From Rhodanobacter spathiphylli B39 (GTDB lineage Bacteria; Pseudomonadota; Gammaproteobacteria; Xanthomonadales; Rhodanobacteraceae), in contig NZ_AJXT01000007.1 of NCBI RefSeq assembly GCF_000264295.1, forward strand, positions 25,268 to 89,267: a DNA stretch of 64,000 bases. The letters are read 5' to 3'. The position numbers and the translations under genes are program-made. Positions 47,070 to 57,866 of the stretch are shown here, piece after piece (the stretch's first letter is position 1; each line of letters starts with the position of its first letter). The notes under the pieces were generated by a model. That model saw only the letters and a program-made list of their open reading frames with translations, was not told the DNA's origin and did no database searches.

Positions 47070-47807
47070 ATGCCCATGCTGAAATCCCTGCTCGCCATCC
47101 TGCTTCTGTCACTGCCACTGACGCTGATCGCGCAGACGGCCAAACCGGCACCGGCTGCCGCGCCGGCGCCGCCACCGCAAGTCGTGCTGACCACCTCGCA
47201 AGGCGAGATCACGCTGGAGCTGTATCCGGACAAGTCACCCAAGAGCGTGGCGAACTTCCTGCAGTACGTCCGCGACGGCTTCTACGACGGCACGCTGTTG
47301 CACCGGGCGATTCCCGGCTACCTGGTGCAAGGCGGCCTGTATACCCGCGACCTGCAGCCCAAGCGCACCCGCTCGGCCATTGCCAGCGAGGCCGACAACG
47401 GCCTGTCCAACCTGCGCGGCACGGTGGCCGTGGCCCGTGGGGCGGACCCGAACTCCGGCACCGCGCAGTTCTTCTTCAACCTGGTCGACAACCGGCGGCT
47501 GGATTTCGCCGGCAACCAGAGCGGGCTGACTTGGGGCTACACCGTGTTCGGCAAGGTCATCAAGGGCATGGACGTGGTCGACAAGATTGCCGCCCTGCCG
47601 ACCCGTGCACTGGGACCGTTCGCCGGCGACGTGCCCAATCCGCTGGTGTTGATCGAAAGCGCTCGGGTGATCGGCGAACAGGCACCAGCCTCCGCCGCCA
47701 GCGCCGCCAGTCCCGCCAGCGCAGCCTCGTCGGCAACGCCCGCGAGCGCGACCAAATCCGGCAAGAAGGCTTCCAGGAAAGTTGCCAAGCCCGCCGGCAA
47801 GGGTTGA
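47070..47807 (+). CDS. Periplasmic cyclophilin-type peptidyl-prolyl isomerase
   Basis: 245 residues. A signal peptide (KSLLAILLLSLPLTLIAQ) and a Pro/Ala linker precede the cyclophilin domain (VVLTTSQGEITLELYPDKSPKSVANFLQYV; FYDGTLLHRAIPGYLVQGG; NSGTAQFFFNLVDN). A C-terminal low-complexity basic tail (residues about 206-245, Ala/Ser-rich then KSGKKASRKVAKPAGKG) is unusual for the family and may bind peptidoglycan or nucleic acid; that part is inference. Confidence 0.88.
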   Translation: MPMLKSLLAILLLSLPLTLIAQTAKPAPAAAPAPPPQVVLTTSQGEITLELYPDKSPKSVANFLQYVRDGFYDGTLLHRAIPGYLVQGGLYTRDLQPKRTRSAIASEADNGLSNLRGTVAVARGADPNSGTAQFFFNLVDNRRLDFAGNQSGLTWGYTVFGKVIKGMDVVDKIAALPTRALGPFAGDVPNPLVLIESARVIGEQAPASAASAASPASAASSATPASATKSGKKASRKVAKPAGKG

Positions 47808-47814
47808 TCCGCCC

Positions 47815-48546
47815 ATGAGCACCCTGTTCATCGCGGACCTGCATCTGGACGCCAGCCGACCGCGGATCACCGAGCTGTTCGAAAAGTACCTGGCCAGCGA
47901 CGAAGTCCGCCAGGCCGACGCCCTGTACATCCTCGGCGACCTGGTCGAGGCGTGGATCGGCGACGACGATGACGCCGAACTGCCCGCACGCATCGCCGCC
48001 GCAACGCGCGCGGTGCGCGACGCCGGTGTGCCGGTCTATTTCATGGTCGGCAACCGCGACTTCCTGCTCGGCGAAGCCTTCGCCGAACGTGCCGGCCTGA
48101 CCCTGCTCGACGACGGTGTCGTGCATGACGTGCAGGGGCGCCCCACCCTGCTGATGCATGGCGACGTGCTGTGCACTGACGACACCGCCTACCAGGCCGT
48201 GCGCCGCCAGGTACGCACGCCCGAATGGGCCGCGCAGATCCTCGCGATGCCGCTGGAAGCGCGCCGCGCGTTTGCCGCCAAGGCGCGCGCCGACAGCAAG
48301 GCGCACACCGGCAGCACCATGGAAAGCATCATGGACGTCAACGCCGATGCCGTAGCCGATGCGATGCGCCGAGCGGGCGTGACGCGATTGATCCACGGGC
48401 ATACGCACCGGCCCGCCATCCATCGCCTTGAGGTGGATGGAAAGCCGACCGAGCGGATCGTGCTGGGCGACTGGTACGAACACGGCTCGGTGTTGCGGGT
48501 GGATGATCGGGGCAACGTCGAACTGCGCGGGTTGGCGGTGGGCTGA
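47815..48546 (+). CDS. lpxH: UDP-2,3-diacylglucosamine diphosphatase
   Basis: 243 residues of a calcineurin-like phosphoesterase: FIADLHLD, LGDLVEAWIGDD, VGNRDFL, MHGDVLCT and HGHTHRP provide the metal ligands. It converts UDP-2,3-diacylglucosamine to lipid X in the cytoplasm. It is 7 bp downstream of the cyclophilin, so they share a transcript. Confidence 0.95.
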   Translation: MSTLFIADLHLDASRPRITELFEKYLASDEVRQADALYILGDLVEAWIGDDDDAELPARIAAATRAVRDAGVPVYFMVGNRDFLLGEAFAERAGLTLLDDGVVHDVQGRPTLLMHGDVLCTDDTAYQAVRRQVRTPEWAAQILAMPLEARRAFAAKARADSKAHTGSTMESIMDVNADAVADAMRRAGVTRLIHGHTHRPAIHRLEVDGKPTERIVLGDWYEHGSVLRVDDRGNVELRGLAVG

Positions 48547-48620
48547 GCCGCATCGTGCGCTTGATCGGCGCTGGCGCTGTTTCGATCGAGTCGCATGAAG
48601 GGCCGCAGCGTTCATGCTCG

Positions 48621-48808
48621 GCTCCCTCCACAGCTTGCACGGGAGGGTTGGGTGGGTCGCTCTTGATCTCGCGGTGACGCAGCCAGATGCACAAGACGCC
48701 TGCTTCGATGGGCGATGGCATGACGTGGAGTTCGCGAGGGACTGTTTGGCCCATCCTTGGGCCGAACCCCTGCGCGCTGCGCGCTCCGGGGCCAGCCTGC
48801 TGGTTGTC
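48621..48808. repeat. Tandem intergenic repeat, copy 1
   Basis: 188 bp beginning GCTCCCTCC(A)CAGCTTGCACGGGAGGG and ending GCCAGCCTGCTG. It resembles copy 2, 224 bp downstream, throughout. Confidence 0.8.
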
Positions 48809-48844
48809 GTTGTTTGTTTCACACGATACCAAAGCTCACGCCCT

Positions 48845-49030
48845 GCTCCCTCCCCTGCTTGCAGGGGAGGGCTGGGGTGGGGTTGCTCTTGATTTCGTGA
48901 TGGCGCATCCGGATACGCAAAACGCCTGCTTCGATGGAGTTTCACTCAGCGTGGAGGGTCGGGGATTGTGAATCCCACATGGGATTCACCCTTCCGCGCT
49001 GCGCGCTCCAGGGCCAGCCTGCGGCTGTCC
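48845..49030. repeat. Tandem intergenic repeat, copy 2
   Basis: 186 bp beginning GCTCCCTCCCC with a CTCCCTCCCC-TGCT-GGGGAGGG hairpin, followed by ...GATACGCAAAACGCCTGC and GCGCTGCGCGCTCC...GCCAGCCTGC. The GATACGCAAAACGCC string recurs beside the tRNA-Ser terminator. Confidence 0.8.
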
Positions 49031-49171
49031 ACAATGTCCCAGACAAAATTGTCGACGACGAAGGCAGGATGCCGTAGTCGAACATCGGCGCAGCCGATGG
49101 CCCGAAGGGCGAGGCACAGGATGTGCCGAGTAACCGGAGGGCTCGTCCCCCACCTCTCTCCGCCAGATACG

Positions 49172-49199
49172 CAAAACGCCCCTTGCGGGGCGCTTTGCG
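49172..49199 (-). terminator. Terminator of tRNA-Ser, part of a 29-bp inverted repeat
   Basis: On the minus strand, GCGCCCC-GCAA-GGGGCG followed by TTTT, starting a few bases past the tRNA CCA end. The same hairpin extends outward (49154-49215) through an inverted copy of the tRNA 3' end. Confidence 0.85.
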
Positions 49200-49203
49200 T
49201 ATC

Positions 49204-49296
49204 TGGCGGAGAGAGAGGGATTCGAACCCTCGATCAGGTGTTTAGCCCGATACTCCCTTAGCAGGGGAGCCCCTTCGGCCACTCGGGCATCTCTCC
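49204..49296 (-). tRNA. tRNA-Ser(GCU)
   Basis: 93 bases with a long variable arm (class II). Starts GGAGAGATGCCCGAG, anticodon loop CTGCTAA (anticodon GCU), T arm GAGGGTTCGAATCCCTC, and CCA encoded. Reads AGC/AGU serine codons. Confidence 0.96.
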
Positions 49297-49375
49297 GGGG
49301 TCTTTGTTCCGCATTGCTGCGGAGCCGGCAAGGATACTGACCGGCGCGGTCGAGGTAAAGGCTTAATTCACTCGA

Positions 49376-49579
49376 TCAGTGTTCGACGGACTCGTCGGGG
49401 CCACTGCCGGGATCGCTTTCGCCCTTGATGCGCTGATAGATCTCTTCGCGATGCACCGCCACATTCTTCGGTGCATTGATGCCGATGCGTACCTGATTGC
49501 CTTTCACACCAAGAACGGTGACGGTCACCTCGTCGCCGATCATCAGGGTCTCACCGACCCTGCGGGTCAGAATCAACAT
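49376..49579 (-). CDS. csrA: Carbon storage regulator CsrA/RsmA
   Basis: 67 residues starting [48 protein letters not shown]. It is the global post-transcriptional regulator that binds GGA motifs in mRNA leaders. The C-terminus is acidic ([14 protein letters not shown]). It follows alaS by about 265 bp, as in other gammaproteobacteria. GGAG lies 10 bases upstream. Confidence 0.97.
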   Translation of the reverse strand: MLILTRRVGETLMIGDEVTVTVLGVKGNQVRIGINAPKNVAVHREEIYQRIKGESDPGSGPDESVEH

Positions 49580-49843
49580 GATTTTGCTACTCCATAAAAG
49601 CTGTTGGTCACAGGCCTGCAGATCGACGTTGCCTCACCCCTGAGCGTCCGTCTTTCCGCAGTTCGACGAATGATCCGTCGAAGGCCCTACCCCGCCTTCC
49701 CGGCTCACAGCCAAAACACTCCTTGGCGTCCTGACTGGCGATACGAGCGTTTCCGACCGTGTCGACACTGTTTCGATAGTAACTGAGCACGATTCCCCTG
49801 TGCAATCTGCCAGGGTCGTGACGAATGGCACACGCAAAAGGGG

Positions 49844-52471
49844 TCAAGGCGCCGAGATCCATTCCGGCAAGGCCGACAGGATCGTCGGCAGCTCCGGCGC
49901 ATCCGTGCCGCCCCCCTGGGCCATGTCGGGCCTGCCGCCGCCCTTGCCGTCGATCTGTTTCGCCACGTGTGCCACCACGTCGCCCGCCTTGATCCGGGCC
50001 AAGGCCTTGCCGTGGACTCCCGCGATCAGCGAGACCCGGCCATCCGCCGCACCGGCCAGCAGGATCACGCAGTCGCCCAGCTGCTGCTTGAGCTGGTCCA
50101 CGCTGTCGCGCAGCGACTTGGCGTCGAGGCCCTCCAGCCGGGCCGCGACCACCTTGATTCCATCGACATCCGTGGCTGAACCGGCCAGGTCGGCGGTAGC
50201 CGAGCCGGCGGCCTTGCTGCGCAGGGATTCCAGTTCGCGCTCGAGTTTCTTCTGGCGATCGAACAGCTGGCGCAGTTTTTCCACCGCGTCGTCACCGCTG
50301 CTGGAAAGCAGCTGCGAGAATTCGGCCAGACGACGCTCTTCGTCGGCGATGTAGGCCAGCGCGCCGGCCCCAGTGACTGCCTCGATGCGGCGCACGCCGG
50401 AAGCCACGCCCGCCTCGCTGACGACCTTGAACAGGCCGATGTCGCCGGTACGCCCCACGTGGGTGCCGCCGCACAGCTCGGTGGAGAAATCGCCCATCTT
50501 CAGCACGCGCACTTCGTCGCCGTACTTCTCGCCGAACAGCGCCATCGCGCCAAACTCGATCGCCTGGTCGTAGCCCATGTTGTGCACTTCGGCCGCCGCG
50601 TTGCGGCGCACCTCGGCGTTCACCAGGGCCTCGACCCGGGCCAGCTCGTCGTGGCTCATCGGCTTGTGATGCGAGAAGTCGAAGCGCAGCCGCTCCGGCG
50701 CCACCAGCGAGCCCTTCTGCGTGACGTGGGTGCCCAGCACCTGGCGCAGGGCCGCGTGCAGCAAATGGGTGGCCGAATGGTTGAGCACGATGGCCTGGCG
50801 GCGCGAGGCGTCGACCGAGGCATCGACCAGGTCGCCGGTCCGCAGCGGCTGGTCGCCATGCCAGGTGCCGGCATGGCCGAAGAACACGCCGCCCATCTTC
50901 AGCGTATCGCCGACTTCGAAACGACCGGACGCGCTGGACAGCGTGCCGGTATCGCCGACCTGGCCACCGGACTCGGCATAGAACGGCGTGCGATCGAGGA
51001 TGATGAGACCCTCCTCGCCCTCGCCCAGCTGGTCGACCTGCTTGCCGCCGCGCACGATGCCGAGCACCTTGCTGCCGCTGCCCTGCAGTGCGTCGTAACC
51101 GAGGAATACGGTGGGCTTGAGCTGGCTGGCCAGCTCGGCCGGCATCTGCCCCTTGGCCTCGAACTTGCCCGCGGCGCGGGCGCGCTCGCGCTGTTCGTTC
51201 ATGGCCTGCTCGAAGCCGGCCATGTCGACCTCAAGCCCGCGCTCGCGCGCGATGTCGGCGGTAAGGTCGACCGGGAAGCCGTAGGTGTCGTAAAGACGGA
51301 ACGCATCGACGCCCGGGATCGTCTTGCCGGATTTGCCGGCGATGTCGTCGAACAGGCGCATGCCGTGCTCCAGCGTCTCGCCAAAGCGCTGTTCCTCGGT
51401 GCGCAACGCATCCTCGACGAAGGCCTGCCTTGCCGAAAGCTCCGGGTAAGCTTCGCCCATTTCCTCGACCAGCGGCTGCACCATCTTCCAGAAGAAGTCG
51501 CCGCGCACGCCGAGCATCCAGCCATGCCGCAGCGCGCGGCGGATGATCCGGCGCAGCACGTAGCCACGACCTTCGTTGGACGGCAGCACGCCGTCGACGA
51601 TCAGGAAGGAACAGGCGCGGATGTGGTCGGCGATCACCCGCAGCGACTTGTTGCCCAGGTCCTGCGTGCCGGTGAGTTCGCCGGCGACGCGGATCAGGTG
51701 CGCGAACAGGTCGATCTCGTAGTTCGAATGCACGTGCTGCAGCACCGCGGCGAGGCGCTCCAGGCCCATGCCGGTGTCCACGCACGGCGCCGGCAGCGGG
51801 CTCAGCGTGCCGTCGGGCGCGCGGTCGAACTGCATGAACACCAGGTTCCAGATCTCGATGTAGCGGTCACCGTCCTCGTCCGGCGAGCCGGGCGGGCCAC
51901 CGGCGATGTCCGCACCGTGGTCGTAGAAGATCTCGGTGCACGGGCCGCACGGGCCGGTGTCGGCCATCTGCCAGAAATTGTCCGAGGCGAACGGTGCGCC
52001 CTTGTTGTCGCCGATGCGCACGATGCGTTCGGCTGGCACGCCGACCTGTTTGTTCCAGATGTCGAAGGCCTCGTCGTCGGTGTGGTAGACGGTGACCCAC
52101 AGCTTGTCCGCCGGCAGCTTGAAGACTTCCGTCAGCAGCTCCCACGCGTAGGCGATCGCGTCGCGCTTGAAGTAGTCGCCGAACGACCAGTTGCCCAGCA
52201 TCTCGAAGAAGGTGTGATGGCGCGCGGTGTAGCCCACGGCGTCGAGGTCGTTGTGCTTGCCGCCAGCGCGCAGGCAGCGCTGCACGTCGGCCGCGCGGAC
52301 GTAACCGGGCTTTTCGCTGCCCAGGAACACGTTCTTGAACTGCACCATGCCGGAGTTGGTGAACAGCAAGGTCGGGTCGCTGGACGGCACCAGCGAGCTG
52401 GACGGCACGATGGTGTGGTCCTTGGAACGGAAATAATCGAGAAAGGCGGAACGGATGTCGGAGGTTTTCAT
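49844..52471 (-). CDS. alaS: Alanyl-tRNA synthetase
   Basis: 875 residues. Class II core ([37 protein letters not shown]), an editing domain with the HSATHLL motif and the downstream CGGTHV zinc motif, and the C-Ala domain ([29 protein letters not shown]). Start ATG 52471; the 20 upstream codons lack similarity to the family. It sits between recX and csrA in the classic order. Confidence 0.97.
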   Translation of the reverse strand: MKTSDIRSAFLDYFRSKDHTIVPSSSLVPSSDPTLLFTNSGMVQFKNVFLGSEKPGYVRAADVQRCLRAGGKHNDLDAVGYTARHHTFFEMLGNWSFGDYFKRDAIAYAWELLTEVFKLPADKLWVTVYHTDDEAFDIWNKQVGVPAERIVRIGDNKGAPFASDNFWQMADTGPCGPCTEIFYDHGADIAGGPPGSPDEDGDRYIEIWNLVFMQFDRAPDGTLSPLPAPCVDTGMGLERLAAVLQHVHSNYEIDLFAHLIRVAGELTGTQDLGNKSLRVIADHIRACSFLIVDGVLPSNEGRGYVLRRIIRRALRHGWMLGVRGDFFWKMVQPLVEEMGEAYPELSARQAFVEDALRTEEQRFGETLEHGMRLFDDIAGKSGKTIPGVDAFRLYDTYGFPVDLTADIARERGLEVDMAGFEQAMNEQRERARAAGKFEAKGQMPAELASQLKPTVFLGYDALQGSGSKVLGIVRGGKQVDQLGEGEEGLIILDRTPFYAESGGQVGDTGTLSSASGRFEVGDTLKMGGVFFGHAGTWHGDQPLRTGDLVDASVDASRRQAIVLNHSATHLLHAALRQVLGTHVTQKGSLVAPERLRFDFSHHKPMSHDELARVEALVNAEVRRNAAAEVHNMGYDQAIEFGAMALFGEKYGDEVRVLKMGDFSTELCGGTHVGRTGDIGLFKVVSEAGVASGVRRIEAVTGAGALAYIADEERRLAEFSQLLSSSGDDAVEKLRQLFDRQKKLERELESLRSKAAGSATADLAGSATDVDGIKVVAARLEGLDAKSLRDSVDQLKQQLGDCVILLAGAADGRVSLIAGVHGKALARIKAGDVVAHVAKQIDGKGGGRPDMAQGGGTDAPELPTILSALPEWISAP

Positions 52472-52555
52472 GCGGATCGCGATGGCTGGCGGCAACGGGC
52501 CACGCCGAGACCGGGCCAATCGCTCCGTCAACCCATGGCCGCGAGGCGATGAATG

Positions 52556-53065
52556 TCAGGAAATATCGTCGGCGTCGTCCACATCGGCGTGGGTAACATT
52601 CCGTACTGTGGCGGCGGCAAAGCCGCGACGCAAGAGGAATTGCGCCCGGCGGGCGCGTTCGGCGGGGTCCGCGGCGCCCTTCCCGCCATAGCGGCGACGC
52701 AGTTGGGCTGCGGCGGAGACATCCCAGTCGACCTCGGCTTCATCCATCAGCTCGCGGATGCGCGCATCGCCCAGGCCATGGCTTTTCAGCTCCTGGCGCA
52801 GGCGCACAGGCCCATAGCCCTGGGCGATCCGGCTGCGCAGCAGCACCTCGGCGAAGCGGTCGTCGTCCTGGTAGTGCTGCTCGCCGAGACGGTCCAGTGC
52901 GGCGGCGGCTTCGTCGCCTTGGTAGCCACCCTGGCGCAGCTTGGTGTTCAGTTCCTTGCGCGAATGTTCACGCCGCGCCAGCAAGCCCAGCGCCTTGTCG
53001 TAGGCGCTGCGTTTCGGCTTGGCCGGGTCATTCGCGCCAGGACGCCTTTTCATCTTCATCGCCAT
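52556..53065 (-). CDS. recX: Regulatory protein RecX
   Basis: 169 residues from ATG 53065 (start uncertain among GTG 53077 and ATGs 53059 and 53053). Three helical repeats: YDKALGLLARREHSRKELNTKLRQGGY..., DRFAEVLLRSRIAQGYGPVRLRQELKSHGL and ARRAQFLLRRGF. It modulates RecA filaments. It lies 274 bp downstream of recA. Confidence 0.9.
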   Translation of the reverse strand: MAMKMKRRPGANDPAKPKRSAYDKALGLLARREHSRKELNTKLRQGGYQGDEAAAALDRLGEQHYQDDDRFAEVLLRSRIAQGYGPVRLRQELKSHGLGDARIRELMDEAEVDWDVSAAAQLRRRYGGKGAADPAERARRAQFLLRRGFAAATVRNVTHADVDDADDIS

Positions 53066-53136
53066 GCAAACGGTCACCCGATACGAGCGGATTTGCCCCG
53101 CGGCTCCCCCTGAGCGTAGCGCAGCGCACGCGGGGA

Positions 53137-53194
53137 GCGGCCAGGGATGGCCGCAGCTTTGAGGAGCGAGGAAGTCGAAGGGCGGCCCCTCGAC
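53137..53194. repeat. REP-like hairpins between recX and recA
   Basis: GCGGCCAGGGATGGCCGC (53137-53154) and GTCGA-GGGC-GCCC-TCGAC (53174-53194). The first resembles the GCGGCCATCCATGGCCGC palindromes at 30026 and 56295. Nothing else is visible in the gap. Confidence 0.65.
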
Positions 53195-53281
53195 TCCGAC
53201 CCTGCAGATCCATGCTCAGGGCAACGACCGGGAAGGCCTGCGTTGTCGCGCCCGGGTACGCCAACGACAGCGGACCAAAAC

Positions 53282-53312
53282 GCACATGGCCCGGGCAAGC
53301 CGGGCCATGTGC
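53282..53312 (-). terminator. recA terminator
   Basis: GCACATGGCCCGG and CCGGGCCATGTGC form a perfect 13-bp stem, with GTTTT on the minus-strand 3' side, 28 bp after the recA stop. Confidence 0.8.
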
Positions 53313-53339
53313 ATGCAACAGACCGTCAACCCTCACGGT

Positions 53340-54377
<1,038 letters not shown>

Positions 54378-54521
54378 CGTAGGTATTCCGGTTGGGCTGA
54401 GAATGGGGAGCATGATGCCCGGGTCGAATCTCACGGGCTGCGATCTGCGCATCGGCGCGGAGCGACGTGTACGCGGCCAGTATCCCACACCGGTCAAGCC
54501 GGTCTGGCGGCCGATCGCGTG

Positions 54522-55031
54522 TCACTCCGTCAGCGTTTTGCGCAAGCCGATGAGCGCGGCGGCCACCGTTTGTCGGCGCACCGCCTCGCGATCGCCCGGG
54601 AAATGGAACAGCCGCGCATGGGCGTAGCCGCCACGACGCTTCCAGCCGATCCAGACCGTGCCCACCGGTTTGTCCGGCATGCCGCCGGAAGGCCCGGCGA
54701 TGCCGGTGACCGCCACCGCCACGCCGGCACCGAAACGCGCCAGTGCGCCGGAGACCATTTCCAGCACGGTTTCCTCGCTGACCGCGCCGGCATGCTCCAG
54801 CGTGCGGGGATTGACGCCGAGCAGTGCCTCCTTCGCCTCGTAGCTGTAGGTCACCACGCCGGCGTCATACCAGGCCGAACTGCCCGGCAGGTCGGTCAGC
54901 GTCTTGGCGATCCAGCCGCCGCTGCAGGATTCGGCCGTCACCAGCATCAACCGGCAGCGCTGCACTTCGGCCGCGGCCTCTGCGGCCAGCGCCAGCAACT
55001 CCGCATCGGTAGGAACAGACAACAACTCCAT
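54522..55031 (-). CDS. pncC: Nicotinamide-nucleotide amidase, CinA C-terminal domain
   Basis: 169 residues from ATG 55031 (GGGAG at 6 bases). [28 protein letters not shown] and [25 protein letters not shown] are CinA/PncC hallmarks. It deamidates NMN in pyridine nucleotide recycling. It is divergent from mutS and upstream of recA, the usual cinA-recA neighbour. Confidence 0.95.
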   Translation of the reverse strand: MELLSVPTDAELLALAAEAAAEVQRCRLMLVTAESCSGGWIAKTLTDLPGSSAWYDAGVVTYSYEAKEALLGVNPRTLEHAGAVSEETVLEMVSGALARFGAGVAVAVTGIAGPSGGMPDKPVGTVWIGWKRRGGYAHARLFHFPGDREAVRRQTVAAALIGLRKTLTE

Positions 55032-55118
55032 GCGAGACTCCCGGACTTGAACGCTTTGCGCCACGCGCAGAGGCACCGTTCTACCCGTTCCGCGCGACCA
55101 CGCCAAGACTTGCATTGC

Positions 55119-57743
55119 ATGAGCCAAGACGATCTCACCAAACACACCCCGTTCATGCGCCAGTACCTTTCGGCCAAGGCCGAGCATCCGGACGTGCTGC
55201 TGTTCTTCCGCATGGGCGATTTCTACGAGCTGTTCTACGACGACGCCCGCAAGGCGGCGCGGCTGCTCGACATCACCCTGACCCAGCGCGGGCAATCCGG
55301 TGGTGCGCCGATCCCGATGGCCGGCGTGCCCTACCACGCGGCCGAGAACTACCTGGCGCGGCTGGTGCGGTTGGGCGAATCGGTGGCGATCTGCGAGCAG
55401 ATGGGCGATCCGGCGCTGGCCAAGGGCATCGTCGAGCGCAAGGTGGTGCGCATCGTCACGCCCGGCACGGTGACCGATGCAGCCTTGCTCGAGGATCGCC
55501 GCGACAACCTGCTGCTGGCGATCGCCGCCGGCACCCGCGGCGACTACGGCCTGGCCTGGGTCGACCTGTCCAGCGGCCGCTTCCTGCTCAGCGAAGTGCC
55601 GAGCGCCGAGGCGCTGGCTGCCGAACTGGCGCGACTGCAGCCGGCCGAGACCCTGGTCGGCGAGGACGTGGCCTGGCCGAAACTGGTCAGCGCCCTGCCC
55701 GGACTGCGCAAGCGGCCGCCGTGGCATTTCGATGCCGATGCGGCGAAGCGCGAGCTCAATCGCTTCTTCGGCACGCGCGACCTGGGCGGTTTCGGCGTCG
55801 ACGGCATGCCGCTGGCGGTCGCCGCTGCCGGCTGCCTGCTCGGCTACGTCGAGGAGACCCAGAAGAGCGCGCTGCCCCACCTCACCGGCATGGCGGTGGA
55901 AAGCGCCAGCGAGACGATCGCGCTGGACGCCGCCACCCGGCGCAACCTGGAGCTGGACACCCATGCCAGTGGCCGCATCGAACACAGCCTGCTCGGCGTG
56001 CTCGACGAAACCGTGACGCCGATGGGCGCGCGCGCACTGCGTCGCTGGCTGACCCGTCCGTTGCGTTCGCGCCAGACCTTGCGCCGGCGTCATCAGGCGA
56101 TCGGCATGCTGATCGACAGCCGCCGCCACGAGTCCTTGCGCGAACAGCTGCGCGGCATCGGCGATCTCGAACGCATCCTCGCCCGCGTGGCGTTGCGCTC
56201 GGCGCGACCGCGCGACCTGTCCACCCTGCGCGATGGTTTGGCTGCCACGCCGGGCATCACCCGTGCGATCTTCCATGATCGCGAAGATCAACAAGCGGCC
56301 ATCCATGGCCGCACTCTTCAACAAGAGCTCAGCCCGCTGCTGCACACCCTGGTCGAAAGCATCGGCGACCACGCGGACACGGCCGCCCTGCTCGCCCGCG
56401 CCATCGTCGAACAGCCCCCGGTACTGCAGCGCGACGGCGGTGTGGTCGCCGACGGTTACGACGCGGAACTGGACGAACTGCGCCGCCTGTCCACCCACGC
56501 CGACCAGTACCTGGTCGAACTGGAGGAGCGCGAGAAGGCCGCCAGCGGCATCAGCACGCTGAAAGTCGGCTACAACCGCGTGCACGGCTATTACATCGAG
56601 ATCAGCAAGGGACAGTCCGACAAGGCGCCCACGCATTACACGCGCCGGCAGACCACGAAGAACGCCGAGCGCTACATCACCGAGGAGCTGAAGAGCTTCG
56701 AGGACAAGGTGCTGTCGGCGAAGGAGCGTTCGCTGATGCGCGAACGTGCGCTGTACGAGGCCTTGCTGGACACGCTGACCGAAAAGCTCGAATCGTTGAA
56801 GGCCGCGGCCAGCGCGATCGCCGCGCTCGACGTGCTCGCCACCCTGGCCGAGCGTGCCGAGGCGCTGGACTGGAGCGCGCCGGAGCTCACCGACGAGCCG
56901 GGCATCTGCATCGAACGCGGCCGCCATCCGGTGGTGGAAAAAGTCCGCGACGAACCGTTCGAGCCGAATGACCTGAAGCTCGACGACGCGCGCCGCATGC
57001 TGGTGATCACCGGCCCCAACATGGGCGGCAAGAGCACCTACATGCGCCAGAACGCGCTGATCGTGCTGCTTGCCCACATCGGCAGTTACGTGCCGGCCAG
57101 CCGCGCGGTGATCGGACCGATCGATCGCATCTTCACCCGCATCGGTGCCGGCGACGACCTGTCACGCGGACAGTCCACCTTCATGGTCGAGATGAGCGAG
57201 ACGGCGAACATCCTGCACAACGCCACCGCCGACAGCCTGGTGCTGATGGACGAGGTCGGCCGCGGCACCAGCACCTACGACGGCCTGTCGCTGGCGCGCG
57301 CCGCGGCAGTGCATCTGGCCCGCCATTGCCGCGCATACACCTTGTTCGCCACGCATTACTTCGAGCTGACTGAACTGGCCGGCGAATTCCCATCGATCGC
57401 CAATGTGCACCTGGACGCCATTGAGTACGGCGAGCAACTGGTGTTCATGCACGCGGTGAAGGATGGCCCAGCCAACCGCAGCTTCGGCCTGCAGGTGGCG
57501 GCATTGGCCGGCCTGCCGAAATCGGTGATCGCCGATGCCCGGCGCACTCTGACCGAGCTTGAACGCGGCATGCACCAGCACGTCAGTACACCGGCGTGCG
57601 CAGCCGAAGCCTCGCCGCAGATGGGCTTGTTCGCCGCCGTCCAGCCATCCGCGGCCGAGCGTGCGCTGGCAGACATCGAACCGGACGCACTGACCCCGCG
57701 CGAGGCCCTGGAGGCGCTGTATCGCCTCAAGTCGCTGAATTGA
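55119..57743 (+). CDS. mutS: DNA mismatch repair protein MutS
   Basis: 874 residues. The mismatch-binding domain has [12 protein letters not shown]; the ATPase has [13 protein letters not shown] (Walker A), [14 protein letters not shown] and [13 protein letters not shown]. Residues about 383-404 ([21 protein letters not shown]) are encoded by three consecutive DNA palindromes that recur near tRNA-Glu, and the segment is about 16 residues longer than E. coli MutS here. This looks like an in-frame repeat insertion in the lever region. Confidence 0.97.
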   Translation: MSQDDLTKHTPFMRQYLSAKAEHPDVLLFFRMGDFYELFYDDARKAARLLDITLTQRGQSGGAPIPMAGVPYHAAENYLARLVRLGESVAICEQMGDPALAKGIVERKVVRIVTPGTVTDAALLEDRRDNLLLAIAAGTRGDYGLAWVDLSSGRFLLSEVPSAEALAAELARLQPAETLVGEDVAWPKLVSALPGLRKRPPWHFDADAAKRELNRFFGTRDLGGFGVDGMPLAVAAAGCLLGYVEETQKSALPHLTGMAVESASETIALDAATRRNLELDTHASGRIEHSLLGVLDETVTPMGARALRRWLTRPLRSRQTLRRRHQAIGMLIDSRRHESLREQLRGIGDLERILARVALRSARPRDLSTLRDGLAATPGITRAIFHDREDQQAAIHGRTLQQELSPLLHTLVESIGDHADTAALLARAIVEQPPVLQRDGGVVADGYDAELDELRRLSTHADQYLVELEEREKAASGISTLKVGYNRVHGYYIEISKGQSDKAPTHYTRRQTTKNAERYITEELKSFEDKVLSAKERSLMRERALYEALLDTLTEKLESLKAAASAIAALDVLATLAERAEALDWSAPELTDEPGICIERGRHPVVEKVRDEPFEPNDLKLDDARRMLVITGPNMGGKSTYMRQNALIVLLAHIGSYVPASRAVIGPIDRIFTRIGAGDDLSRGQSTFMVEMSETANILHNATADSLVLMDEVGRGTSTYDGLSLARAAAVHLARHCRAYTLFATHYFELTELAGEFPSIANVHLDAIEYGEQLVFMHAVKDGPANRSFGLQVAALAGLPKSVIADARRTLTELERGMHQHVSTPACAAEASPQMGLFAAVQPSAAERALADIEPDALTPREALEALYRLKSLN
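56265..56327. repeat. Palindromic repeat inside the mutS coding sequence
   Basis: GCGATCTTCCATGATCGC (56265-56282), GCGGCCATCCATGGCCGC (56295-56312) and CTCTTCAACAAGAG (56314-56327) in a row, each a near-perfect palindrome. Reading frame is kept. Confidence 0.85.
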
Positions 57744-57753
57744 GCACATGAAA

Positions 57754-57783
57754 AAAGGCCGGCGCCCCGTGACGCCGGCCTTT
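57754..57783. terminator. Bidirectional terminator after mutS
   Basis: AAAGGCCGGCG and CGCCGGCCTTT, an 11-bp stem flanked by A and T runs, 10 bp past the mutS stop. Confidence 0.85.
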
Positions 57784-57866
57784 CCAGGCCCTCCCGACCC
57801 ATCGCCGATGATCAGGATCGGCGATACCCCTCCCCAACTGTTGCCGCCTGCGTGCGGTTGGAACCG

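Larger units (their letters stand above)
48547..49203. other. Repeat-filled gap before tRNA-Ser
   Basis: About 650 bp without a gene. It holds two tandem related repeats (48621-48808 and 48845-49030), hairpins CATCGGCG-CAGCCGATG near 49080 and GTGAATCCC-ACAT-GGGATTCAC near 48968, and the tRNA terminator. Confidence 0.8.

Noticed and set aside
48547..49160. CRISPR-like array in the tandem repeats
   Set aside because: There are only two units, about 190 bp long, with diverged sequence. They lack short identical repeats with unique spacers.
50459..52552. A 697-codon plus-strand frame antisense to alaS
   Set aside because: Antisense shadow of alaS, with no family signature.
54378..54521. SOS (LexA) box upstream of recA and of uvrA
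   Set aside because: I looked for CTGT-N8-ACAG and the TTAGTAGTAATACTACTAA-type box; nothing convincing is present. A matrix scan with the strain's own LexA would be needed.
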